Positions 54,967-62,970 of a stretch of DNA of 64,000 nucleotides are shown here, piece by piece. A program made the translations under genes and the position numbers. Origin of the DNA: Burkholderia pyrrocinia (GTDB lineage Bacteria; Pseudomonadota; Gammaproteobacteria; Burkholderiales; Burkholderiaceae); NCBI RefSeq assembly GCF_003330765.1, contig NZ_CP024903.1, positions 1,798,001-1,862,000 on the forward strand, read 5' to 3'. Positions within the stretch are counted from its first letter, which is position 1; each line of letters starts with the position of its first letter. The notes under the pieces are model-generated. The model was given only the letters and a program-made list of their open reading frames with translations. It made no database searches and was not told the DNA's origin.

Positions 54967-56133
54967 TTATTTGGTCGCGGTGCGCGAGCCGCCGAGCACG
55001 TCGACGACGGCCCACTTGCCGCCGCGCACCTGATAGATCGTGAAGGCCGGGTCCTTCAGGTTGCCTTCGCCGTCGAACGCGATCCGCCCCGTCACGCCGG
55101 GCCGGTCGATCGCACGGACAGCCGCGACCAGCTTCGCCGGCTGCGTCGTGCCGGCCTTCTGCGCGGCCGCGATCAGCGTGGCGGCCGCGTCGTACGCGAA
55201 CGGCGCGTGCAGTTCGATCGGCGCGCGAAAGCGTGCCTGGTATTGCGTGTCGAACGCCTTGCCGCCCGGCATCCGGCCGAGCGGCAGGCCCGGTTCGAGC
55301 GCCGTCACGCCGTCGCCGTCCTTGCCCGCGAGCGACAGGAAGGTCTGGCTCACGAAGCCGCCCGCGCCGAGCAGTGGCGCGTTCACGCCGAGCTGGCGCA
55401 TCCGGCGCGCGATCGGTGCAGCCTGCGCATCGAGGCCGCCGAAGAACACGAGATCCGCGCGCTTGCCCTTGATCGCGGTCAGCACGCCGCTGAAGTCGGT
55501 CGTCTTGTCGTTCACGTACTGGCGATCGACGATCGCGCCGCCGTTCGCCTGCACGCCCTTGATGAACTGGTCGGCCAGCCCCGCGCCGAACGACGTGCGA
55601 TCGTCGATCACCGCGATGCGCTTCGCCTTCAGCGTCTTCACCGCATACGCGCCCGTGAAGTTGCCGCCCGCATCGTCGTGACCCATGATGCGGAAGGCCG
55701 TCGCATAGCCCTGCTGCGTGTATTGATGGCCGGTGGACGCCGGCGCGATCTGCGGGATGCCCGCATCGCGGTAGACGCGCGACGCCGGCACGCTGCAGCC
55801 CGTGTTCCAGTGACCGACGACGCCGATCACGTGCTGGTCGACGAGCTGCTGCGCAACCGCGACGGCCGTGCGCGGATCGGACTGGTCGTCGGCCGCGACG
55901 AGCTTGTAGACGACCGGCTTGCCGCCGATGGCCGGATGCTTCGCATTCGCGTCGTCGATCGCGAGTTGCGCGCCGTTCTGCAGGTCCTTGCCGATCCGCG
56001 CGGACGGGCCGGTGAGCGGCGCGGCGAGACCGATCAGGATCGTCTGCGGCGCGGACTGCGCGAACGCGGGAACGGATGCGACCAGGGCGGCCGCAGAGAA
56101 TACGAGGCTGGCGGGAAGGAAAGCGATTTTCAT
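54967..56133 (-). CDS. Periplasmic binding protein of a branched-chain amino acid-type ABC transporter
   Basis: 388 residues. A Sec signal peptide ends at VPAFA (about residue 25). The LivJ/LivK-type two-lobe protein shows IGLAAPLTGPSARIGKDLQNGAQLAIDDAN and VVGHWNTGCSVPASRVY. No permease or ATPase gene is adjacent, so it must borrow one or work with a distant set. Location at the head of the AtcB/AtcC-like genes suggests that it captures an amino-acid-like compound such as a thiazoline carboxylate. Confidence 0.92.
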   Translation of the reverse strand: MKIAFLPASLVFSAAALVASVPAFAQSAPQTILIGLAAPLTGPSARIGKDLQNGAQLAIDDANAKHPAIGGKPVVYKLVAADDQSDPRTAVAVAQQLVDQHVIGVVGHWNTGCSVPASRVYRDAGIPQIAPASTGHQYTQQGYATAFRIMGHDDAGGNFTGAYAVKTLKAKRIAVIDDRTSFGAGLADQFIKGVQANGGAIVDRQYVNDKTTDFSGVLTAIKGKRADLVFFGGLDAQAAPIARRMRQLGVNAPLLGAGGFVSQTFLSLAGKDGDGVTALEPGLPLGRMPGGKAFDTQYQARFRAPIELHAPFAYDAAATLIAAAQKAGTTQPAKLVAAVRAIDRPGVTGRIAFDGEGNLKDPAFTIYQVRGGKWAVVDVLGGSRTATK

Positions 56134-56310
56134 GTGCGGGGATCGGGGAGTCGGATCAAAACATGAAAAATATTAAATATTCAGCACCAAAACCCCAAAT
56201 ACCCAATTGTTGGATGCTTATGCCGTTCCCGACACATTAAACCAAGCACTTGTAAACACAAGATATTTTCCGGTTGTCGCTTACCCTGACTTTTCGATAA
56301 AATTCGACAC
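56134..56310. promoter_or_regulatory. AT-rich divergent promoter between the binding-protein gene and LysR
   Basis: 177 bp, strongly AT-rich relative to flanks. It has the inverted repeat AATATT-A-AATATT at 56169-56181, close to the binding-protein start, which could be a LysR contact site. Both divergent genes begin nearby in ATGAAAAATAT-like sequence. Confidence 0.5.
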
Positions 56311-57207
56311 ATGAAAAATATCGAACAATTGCCGCACGATCCACCGCTGCGCGCGGTGCGTGCGTTCGAAGCATTTGCGCGTCTCGGGTCGGTCACCGCG
56401 GCGGCGGGCGAACTCGACATCACGCCGTCGGCGGTCAGTCATCAGCTGCAACTGCTCGAAGCGTTCATTCAAACACCGTTGACGGTGCGCGAGGGCCGGC
56501 TGCTCGCACTCACCGACGAAGGACGCGACTACTACCGCTCGATCAGCGCCGCGTTCTCGGTGCTGCGCAGTGCGACGCGCTTCGTGCGCGACCGTTCGTC
56601 GCTGCGGCAGATCACCGTCAGCCTGATTCCGCTGCTCGGCATCGGCTGGTTCATTCCGCGGCTGCACGCGTTCCTGGCCGACAACACGGACGTCGACGTA
56701 ACCGTGCTGTACGCGCATCACCGCAACTACCGAAGCGATGCGTCGGACCTGTCGATCCGTTTCGGCACCGGCGACTGGCCCGGCTACCGCTGCGAGCGGC
56801 TGCTGCCGGGCGCGATGGTGCCGATGTGCAGCCCGTCGTTCCTGAAGCGCCACGGGCCGTTCCGCACGCCGGCCGATCTCGCGCGCGCGCCGCTCGTGCA
56901 CGACGAGGATCGCAGCACGTGGGTCAACTGGCTGCAGGGCGCCGGCGTGCGGCATGTGTCGCACGCGGTGGGACCGATGTTCGAGGACGGCCAGCTCACG
57001 CTGAGCGCCGCGCGCGCGGATCTCGGGGCCGCGCTGCTGCGCGCGCCGCTGGTCGAGCGCGAGCTGGCGAACGGCGAACTCGTGAAGCTGTTCGATCATG
57101 TGCTCGACGACGGGCGCGATTACTACCTGTGTACGCGCGAGGACGCGGACATGCCGGACGGGGCACGGCGGCTCGCGGCGTGGTTGAGGAAGATGGCGGG
57201 GATTTGA
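56311..57207 (+). CDS. LysR-family transcriptional regulator (GcvA-like)
   Basis: 298 residues. The helix-turn-helix AFARLGSVTAAAGELDITPSAVSHQLQ in two halves and the start DPPLRAVRAFEAFARLGS are typical of the GcvA/AmpR subgroup. The effector domain includes SDASDLSIRFGTGDWPGY. It is divergent from the binding-protein/AtcB/AtcC genes and is the probable activator of that pathway. Confidence 0.93.
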   Translation: MKNIEQLPHDPPLRAVRAFEAFARLGSVTAAAGELDITPSAVSHQLQLLEAFIQTPLTVREGRLLALTDEGRDYYRSISAAFSVLRSATRFVRDRSSLRQITVSLIPLLGIGWFIPRLHAFLADNTDVDVTVLYAHHRNYRSDASDLSIRFGTGDWPGYRCERLLPGAMVPMCSPSFLKRHGPFRTPADLARAPLVHDEDRSTWVNWLQGAGVRHVSHAVGPMFEDGQLTLSAARADLGAALLRAPLVERELANGELVKLFDHVLDDGRDYYLCTREDADMPDGARRLAAWLRKMAGI

Positions 57208-57336
57208 GCGGGCCAGGCCGCCGCTGCGCCGTCGGTCGACTGATCAGGGAAGCGACATTCACATCCGGACATGCCGCGACCTTGCCCTTCTTCTGCCGGA
57301 TAGCCAGGATGGGCGTGTCACATAACGGAGGTAGCA

Positions 57337-57546
57337 ATGACCAGAGTTCCTGTCGATCTGTCGGATGACCTGCACGCGGCGCTGACCATCATCGCGGCGA
57401 TCAATAGCAGTTCCCCGGCCGAGATCATCCGTGACGCAATCGATGCGTATATCACGCAGCACGCGGTGACACTCGCTGACGATGTGTTCGGTCTATGGAA
57501 GGGCCGCGCGGTCGCCGGTCTGGAGAGCTTGCGCTCGGAGTGGTGA
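57337..57546 (+). CDS. Ribbon-helix-helix (CopG/Arc-type) DNA-binding protein
   Basis: 69 residues with GGAGG well spaced before the ATG. The ribbon strand is RVPVDLSDDL, followed by helices DLHAALTIIAAINSS and SPAEIIRDAIDAYITQHA, the standard RHH layout seen in type II antitoxins such as CopG or CcdA/ParD relatives. No toxin gene lies on either side. It may be an orphan antitoxin, or a small repressor. It sits about 135 bp before ahpC. Confidence 0.78.
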   Translation: MTRVPVDLSDDLHAALTIIAAINSSSPAEIIRDAIDAYITQHAVTLADDVFGLWKGRAVAGLESLRSEW

Positions 57547-57574
57547 AGCCCACGCAATCAAGGGCCGGAAGCAG

Positions 57575-57611
57575 ATAGGAATTTCCGATGCCTCGGATTG
57601 AAACAAGCAAT
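57575..57611 (+). promoter_or_regulatory. OxyR-type binding site upstream of ahpC
   Basis: Four spaced tetranucleotides ATAG-N7-CGAT-N7-ATTG-N7-CAAT match the OxyR pattern ATAG-N7-CTAT-N7-ATAG-N7-CTAT with exact spacing and 13 of 16 defined bases. It ends just upstream of the proposed -35 of the ahpC promoter, the normal activator position. Confidence 0.78.
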
Positions 57612-57640
57612 TTCACAACTTCAGGGTGAACCCGGATACT
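57612..57640 (+). promoter_or_regulatory. Probable ahpC promoter
   Basis: TTCACA (57612-57617) and GATACT (57635-57640) with a 17-bp spacer, matching 5 of 6 and 4 of 6 consensus bases. It abuts the OxyR-type site and lies about 40 bp before the ahpC ATG. Confidence 0.6.
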
Positions 57641-57681
57641 GGCAACACTCCACTCACCACTGAAGCAAAGGAAATCACCAG

Positions 57682-58245
57682 ATGCCGATCATCAACACCC
57701 AAATCAAGCCGTTCAAGGCAACCGCATACCACAACGGCGATTTCGTGACCGTTTCCGACGAGAACTTCAAGGGCAAGTGGTCCGTCGTCGTGTTCTACCC
57801 GGCCGACTTCACGTTCGTCTGCCCGACCGAACTGGGCGACCTCGCCGACCGTTACGCGGAATTCCAGAAGCTGGGTGTCGAAATCTACGGCGTGTCGACC
57901 GACACGCACTTCACGCACAAGGCATGGCACGACACGTCGGACACGATCGGCAAGATCAAGTACCCGATGATCGGCGATCCGACGCTCACGCTGTCGCGCA
58001 ACTTCGACGTGCTGATCGAGGAAGAAGGGATGGCGCTGCGCGGCACGTTCGTGATCAACCCGGAAGGCGAGATCAAGCTGTGCGAAATCCACGACAACGG
58101 CATCGGCCGCGACGCTGGCGAACTGCTGCGCAAGGTGCAGGCTGCGCAATACATCGCGGCGCACCCGGGTGAAGTGTGCCCGGCCAAGTGGACCCCGGGC
58201 GCGGAAACGCTGACCCCGTCGCTCGACCTGATCGGCAAGATCTGA
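57682..58245 (+). CDS. ahpC: Alkyl hydroperoxide reductase subunit C (typical 2-Cys peroxiredoxin)
   Basis: 187 residues, the standard AhpC length. Peroxidatic Cys47 is in DFTFVCPTE and resolving Cys166 in GEVCPAKW. It reduces hydrogen peroxide, organic hydroperoxides and peroxynitrite in the cytosol and is recycled by AhpF, the next gene. A strong promoter with an OxyR-type site lies upstream. The gap to ahpF is 119 bp. Confidence 0.98.
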   Translation: MPIINTQIKPFKATAYHNGDFVTVSDENFKGKWSVVVFYPADFTFVCPTELGDLADRYAEFQKLGVEIYGVSTDTHFTHKAWHDTSDTIGKIKYPMIGDPTLTLSRNFDVLIEEEGMALRGTFVINPEGEIKLCEIHDNGIGRDAGELLRKVQAAQYIAAHPGEVCPAKWTPGAETLTPSLDLIGKI

Positions 58246-58364
58246 CGATCGCTCCGCGCGCCTCGCACGAGGCGCGCGACGGCGGGCCGCCGCATCGCGA
58301 GGCCCGCGCCCTCCTCCGGCACGACGTGCCCGACCAGAACAATCAATACGGAATCCGAAACGCC

Positions 58365-59963
58365 ATGCTCGACGCCAATCTCAAGAACCAACTGAAAGCG
58401 TACCTCGAAAAAATCACGCGCCCGATCGAACTCGTCGCCTCGCTCGACGACAGCGCGAAATCGCAGGAACTGCTGGCGCTGCTGAACGAGATTGCGTCGC
58501 TGACGGATCGCGTGACCGTAACCGAACGCCGCGACGACGCCGAGCGCAAGCCGTCGTTCTCGATCGGCGAGCCCGGCAAGCCGGCCGGCATCCGCTTCGC
58601 CGGCATCCCGATGGGTCATGAATTCACGTCGCTCGTGCTCGCGCTGCTGCAGACGGGCGGCCACCCGATCAAGCTCGACGACGACGTGATCGAACAGATC
58701 CGCGCGCTCGATGGCGACTACGCGTTCGAAACGTATTTCTCGCTGTCGTGCCAGAACTGCCCGGAAGTCGTGCAGGCGCTGAACGTGATGTCGCTGATCA
58801 ATCCGCGCATCCGTCACGTCGCGATCGACGGCGCGCTGTTCCAGCATGAAGTCGAGTCGCGCCAGATCATGGCCGTGCCGACGATGTTCCTGAATGGCGC
58901 ATCGTTCGGCCAGGGCCGCAGCAGCGTGAAGGAAATCCTCGCGAAGCTCGATACGGGCGCCGGCGAGCGCGCCGCGAAGTCGCTCGAAACCAAGCCGGTG
59001 TTCGACACGCTGATCGTCGGCGGCGGCCCGGCAGGCGCGGCCGCGGCAATCTACTCGGCGCGCAAGGGTATCGCGACGGGCGTCGTCGCCGAGCGTTTCG
59101 GCGGCCAGGTGCTCGATACGATGGCGATCGAAAACTTCGTGTCGGTGCAGGAAACCGAAGGGCCGAAGTTCGCGACCGCGCTCGAGCAGCACGTGAAGCA
59201 GTACGACGTCGACATCATGGACGTGCAGCGCGCCGACGCGCTGATTCCGGGCGACGTGCACCAGATCCGCCTCGCGAACGGCGCGGTGCTGAAGGCGAAG
59301 ACGATCATTCTCGCGACCGGCGCGCGCTGGCGCGAAATCAACGTGCCGGGCGAGCGCGAATACCGCAATCGCGGTGTCGCATACTGCCCGCACTGCGACG
59401 GCCCGCTGTTCAAGGGCAAGCGCGTCGCGGTGGTCGGCGGCGGCAACTCGGGCGTCGAGGCCGCGATCGACCTCGCCGGCCTCGTGAAGACCGTCACGCT
59501 GATCGAATTCGGCGCGCAACTGCGCGCGGACGAAGTGCTGCAGCGCAAGCTGCGCAGCCTGCCGAACGTGACGATCGTCACGCAGGCGCAGACGACCGAG
59601 CTGACCGGCGACGGCAGCAAGCTGAACGGGCTCGTCTACAAGGATCTGGGTTCGGGCGAAACGAAACGCATCGATCTCGAAGGCGTGTTCGTGCAGATCG
59701 GCCTCGTGCCGAACACCGAATGGCTGAAAGGCACGGTCGAACTGTCGAAGCACGGCGAGATCGTCGTCGATGCGCGCGGCGCGACGTCGGTGCCGGGCGT
59801 GTTCGCGGCCGGCGACGTGACGACGGTGCCGTTCAAGCAGATCGTGATCGCGGTCGGCGAAGGTGCGAAGGCATCGCTCGGCGCGTTCGACCACCTGATC
59901 CGGCAGGACGTGGCGCCGGCAGCAGCCGCTCGGCCGCAGGCCGAAGAAGCGGTCGCCGCGTAA
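58365..59963 (+). CDS. ahpF: Alkyl hydroperoxide reductase subunit F
   Basis: 532 residues. A tandem thioredoxin-like N-terminal domain carries C129-Q-N-C132, the pair that reduces AhpC. A FAD domain starts with [13 protein letters not shown], a second redox pair is C341-P-H-C344 and an NAD(P)H-binding motif [12 protein letters not shown] follows. Electrons pass from NADH through FAD to AhpC. It is followed by a clear terminator, giving an ahpCF operon. Confidence 0.97.
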   Translation: MLDANLKNQLKAYLEKITRPIELVASLDDSAKSQELLALLNEIASLTDRVTVTERRDDAERKPSFSIGEPGKPAGIRFAGIPMGHEFTSLVLALLQTGGHPIKLDDDVIEQIRALDGDYAFETYFSLSCQNCPEVVQALNVMSLINPRIRHVAIDGALFQHEVESRQIMAVPTMFLNGASFGQGRSSVKEILAKLDTGAGERAAKSLETKPVFDTLIVGGGPAGAAAAIYSARKGIATGVVAERFGGQVLDTMAIENFVSVQETEGPKFATALEQHVKQYDVDIMDVQRADALIPGDVHQIRLANGAVLKAKTIILATGARWREINVPGEREYRNRGVAYCPHCDGPLFKGKRVAVVGGGNSGVEAAIDLAGLVKTVTLIEFGAQLRADEVLQRKLRSLPNVTIVTQAQTTELTGDGSKLNGLVYKDLGSGETKRIDLEGVFVQIGLVPNTEWLKGTVELSKHGEIVVDARGATSVPGVFAAGDVTTVPFKQIVIAVGEGAKASLGAFDHLIRQDVAPAAAARPQAEEAVAA

Positions 59964-60017
59964 CGCACGTCGGCGGCACGTCGGCGGCACGTCGGTACAA
60001 CGGTTTGTCTCTCTTGG

Positions 60018-60053
60018 CCCCGCATGCCTTGGTCGGCGTGCGGGGTCCTTTTT
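60018..60053 (+). terminator. Terminator after ahpF
   Basis: Stem CCCCGCA (60018-60024) with TGCGGGG (60039-60045), extended inward by TGCC/GGCG-type pairs, followed by TCCTTTTT. It lies about 55 bp after the ahpF stop, between ahpF and the convergent minus-strand gene. Confidence 0.85.
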
Positions 60054-60072
60054 GTTCCGAAGCCGATCGCGG

Positions 60073-60867
60073 TTACTTGGTCGCGGTCGGGCTGCCGTTC
60101 GCCGGTGCTGGCGTCGTCGACTTGAAATTGCTCGATTGCCTGACCAGTTGCTCGGTCATCGCGGCGGCCACCGGATTCGCGCCCGACGACGAACCGCCTT
60201 GCCGATATGAACCGGTGCCCGCCGACATCGACGACGTCGACGACATCGACGGAGGCGGCAACGACGGGTCGAGCTTCGCCGATTCCCTGACGAGCGCGGC
60301 CGTCTCCGGCGTTTCGGATTTTGTTGTTGCGGCAGGTGCTGCGGCCACGTGGCGTTCGAGGCCGTCGCGCTTGCGCGGCGCACGTTGCGTGACCTGCGCC
60401 GGCGCGGCCGGCGGTGCCGGTTGTGCGGCCGGCGGGGTCGAATCCTGCGCATCGACCGTCACGACGTTGACCTTCGGCGGCGGTGCGCTCGGCTTCGCCA
60501 CCGGCTGCGCTTTCTCGCTGACTACCGGAACGGCTGGAACGGCGGGGACAGATGCAGGTGCGGCGCTGACGCGCGCGGGTGCTGCCGGCGCGGGCGCCGG
60601 TGCGGGTGGAGGCGGCGCGACAGCCGCCGGTTGCGGTGCCTTGTCGGCACGGGCTGCCAGCGCGGCGGCCGGTGCCGGCGGCGCAATGGTGCCCTGCACC
60701 GCGTGCTCGTTGCTCGCGGGCGCCGCGGCAACAGGCGCGGCCGAATCGCCGATGCCGGCGTCTTCGATCGCACGGTGGTCCGCGCGCAGAAGCATCACGT
60801 ATGCGGTGCCGGCCGCGGCTACCAGGAGCCCTCCGGCGATCATCAATGTCTTGCGGGTACTCGTCAT
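60073..60867 (-). CDS. Membrane-anchored Pro/Ala-rich hypothetical protein
   Basis: 264 residues. An N-terminal hydrophobic anchor (TLMIAGGLLVAAAGTAYVMLL, about 7-27) precedes about 110 residues of Ala/Pro/Val linker (for example PPPPAPAPAPAAPA) and a Ser/Gln-rich C-terminal part with several possible short helices (MTEQLVRQSSNFKS). GGTGAGC lies before the ATG. No fold is recognised. The layout suggests a periplasmic tether or TonB-like spacer, without a TonB C-terminal domain. It is not obviously related to ahpCF. Confidence 0.65.
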   Translation of the reverse strand: MTSTRKTLMIAGGLLVAAAGTAYVMLLRADHRAIEDAGIGDSAAPVAAAPASNEHAVQGTIAPPAPAAALAARADKAPQPAAVAPPPPAPAPAPAAPARVSAAPASVPAVPAVPVVSEKAQPVAKPSAPPPKVNVVTVDAQDSTPPAAQPAPPAAPAQVTQRAPRKRDGLERHVAAAPAATTKSETPETAALVRESAKLDPSLPPPSMSSTSSMSAGTGSYRQGGSSSGANPVAAAMTEQLVRQSSNFKSTTPAPANGSPTATK

Positions 60868-61029
60868 GCTTGCTCACCGATCATATCGTCGTGAACAAGC
60901 CATCATACGCGGCCATCGGCCGTTGATCCCGCATGAATACATTTGGTTGCATTGATGCCGGCACCACATCGGCAAAGCGTTCGTCAGACGTATCGCCGCC
61001 CCTGTTCCGGCACGGTCAACGCGCGGCCG

Positions 61030-61584
61030 TTACTCCGGAAACGGCAAATCGGTTTGCCCGTTCGCGCGCATGCCGAACGTGTTGAGCGTCATCGCGACGA
61101 GCGCGTAGTAGCCGAGCAGCGCAACGAGATTCACGACGGTTTCGTGGCCGAAGCGGGTTTCCGCACGCGCGAACGTCGCGTCGCTCACGCGCCGCGTGTC
61201 GTACAGCTCGCTCGCGAACGCATGGATCAGCGCATCGTCGTCCGACTCGAATGCGGGCGCGACGCCGCGCCGGATCGCGTCGGCTGTCGCGGCCGGCACG
61301 CCCGCGTCGAGCGCGATCGGATGGTGGATGTGCCACTCGGCCTGCGAGCGCCAGCGCGCGGCCGTCACGAGAATCGCGAGTTCCGACAGCCGCAGCGGCA
61401 GGCCGGTGCGATAGCGGCAGAACGCGCCGAGCCGCTGCGCGTGCTGGGCCAGCTCGGGGCTCGCGATCCAGCCGAGAAACGGCCCGTTCAGGTTGCCGCG
61501 CGGGCCGCCGAGAATCTCGGCCAGCACGGCCTTCTGTGCGTCGCTGGCCGAGGCGGGATCAAATGGTGGCAGTCTGTCTGTCAT
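61030..61584 (-). CDS. Carboxymuconolactone decarboxylase/AhpD family protein
   Basis: 184 residues. The helical CMD fold is suggested by LSELAILVTAARWRSQAEWHIHHPIAL and LVALLGYYALVAMTLNTFG. It lacks the CxxC of AhpD and keeps the E-x7-H-type pattern (EWHIHHP), so it is not a peroxidase. It reads in the same direction as the aminotransferase and C45 genes upstream, 36 bp after the aminotransferase stop. Substrate unknown. Confidence 0.85.
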   Translation of the reverse strand: MTDRLPPFDPASASDAQKAVLAEILGGPRGNLNGPFLGWIASPELAQHAQRLGAFCRYRTGLPLRLSELAILVTAARWRSQAEWHIHHPIALDAGVPAATADAIRRGVAPAFESDDDALIHAFASELYDTRRVSDATFARAETRFGHETVVNLVALLGYYALVAMTLNTFGMRANGQTDLPFPE

Positions 61585-61620
61585 GGTGATGATCCGGTGA
61601 GGTTCAGTGCATCGATGCCG

Positions 61621-62955
61621 TCACGCACCGGCCGACGCGAGCGCCGCGTCGATCGCGCCGGACAGGCGCTCGACGATCGTATCGATCTGCTGCGCAGTGC
61701 AGATGAACGGCGGCGCGATCAGGATGTGATCGCCGTGAACGCCGTCGATCGTCCCGCCCATCGGATACACCATCAACCCGCGCTGCATCGCTTCGCGCTT
61801 GACCGCCGCATGCAGCTTCAGCGCGGGATCGAAGGTCGCCTTGGTGTCGCGATCGCACACGAGTTCGACGCCGACGAACAGCCCGCGGCCGCGCACGTCG
61901 CCGACATGCGGATGCGCGCCGTAGTGCTCGCGCAACGACGCGCGCAGTTGCTCGCCGCGCGCCTTCACGTTGTCGAGCAGCTTCTCGTCGGCGATCACGC
62001 GCTGCACCTCGAGCGCGGCCGCGCATGCGGTCGCATGGCCGAGGTACGTGTGGCCGTGCTGGAAGAAGCCCGACCCGTCGACGATCGTCCGGTAGATGCG
62101 GTCGCTGACGAGCGTCGCGCCGATCGGCTGGTAGCCCGCGCCGAGCCCTTTCGCGATCGTCATCAGGTCGGGCGCGACGCCGTCTTCATCGCACGCGTAC
62201 AGGTAGCCCGTGCGCCCCATCCCCGACATGATCTCGTCGAGAATCAGCAGCACGCCGTACTTGTCGCACACCGCGCGGATCTTCTTCAGGTACGTGCGCA
62301 CCGGCGGCACCGCACCGGCCGTTGCGCCCACCACCGTTTCCGCGACGAACGCCGCGACGTCTTCCGCGCCGAGTTCGACGATCTTGCGTTCGAGCTCGTC
62401 CGCCAGACGCTGCGCATACGCTTCGTCGGTTTCTCCCGCCTGCTGGTCTCGGTACGCATAGCACGGGCTCACGTGATGCGCTTCGATCAGCAGCGGCAGG
62501 AACGGCTCGCGCCGCCACGCGTTGCCGCCGATCGCGAGCGCGCCGAGCGTGTTGCCGTGATAGCTCTGGCGCCGCGCGATGAAATGGCGGCGCTGCGGCT
62601 CGCCCTTCTCGACGAAATACTGGCGCGCGAGCTTCAACGCGGCCTCGATTGCCTCGGAGCCGCCCGACACGAAATACACGTGTTCGAGGCCGGCCGGCGC
62701 GGCATCGACGAGCCGGTCGGCCAGTTCCTCGGCCACGTCGGTCGTGAAGAACGACGTATGCGCGTACGCCAGTTGCTGCGCCTGCCGCTTGATCGCGTCG
62801 ATCACGCGCTGGTTGCTGTGGCCGAGACACGAGACGGCCGCGCCGCCGCATGCGTCGATATAGCGTTTGCCGGTCGAGTCGATGATCTCGATGCCGTCGC
62901 CTGCGACGGCGACGGGCAAGGTAGCGCGCGGAGCGCGATGAAAAACGGTCGTCAT
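61621..62955 (-). CDS. Class III aminotransferase (aspartate aminotransferase family)
   Basis: 444 residues from ATG 62955, which has GAGG at proper distance; ATG 62967 is a weaker alternative. PLP enzyme signatures: FVSGGSEAIEAALKLARQY, the base-binding Asp240 in LLILDEIMSGMGRTG, and PLP Lys269 in MTIAKGLGAGYQP. Relatives use omega-amino acids or diamines as amino donors. It sits between a C45 acyltransferase-like gene and a CMD-family gene; together they could process an N-acylated amine. The substrate is open. Confidence 0.92.
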   Translation of the reverse strand: MTTVFHRAPRATLPVAVAGDGIEIIDSTGKRYIDACGGAAVSCLGHSNQRVIDAIKRQAQQLAYAHTSFFTTDVAEELADRLVDAAPAGLEHVYFVSGGSEAIEAALKLARQYFVEKGEPQRRHFIARRQSYHGNTLGALAIGGNAWRREPFLPLLIEAHHVSPCYAYRDQQAGETDEAYAQRLADELERKIVELGAEDVAAFVAETVVGATAGAVPPVRTYLKKIRAVCDKYGVLLILDEIMSGMGRTGYLYACDEDGVAPDLMTIAKGLGAGYQPIGATLVSDRIYRTIVDGSGFFQHGHTYLGHATACAAALEVQRVIADEKLLDNVKARGEQLRASLREHYGAHPHVGDVRGRGLFVGVELVCDRDTKATFDPALKLHAAVKREAMQRGLMVYPMGGTIDGVHGDHILIAPPFICTAQQIDTIVERLSGAIDAALASAGA

Positions 62956-62970
62956 GCGTTGCCTCATGGA

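Noticed and set aside
57337..57546. Toxin-antitoxin module
   Set aside because: Only the antitoxin-like RHH gene is present; no toxin gene on either side.
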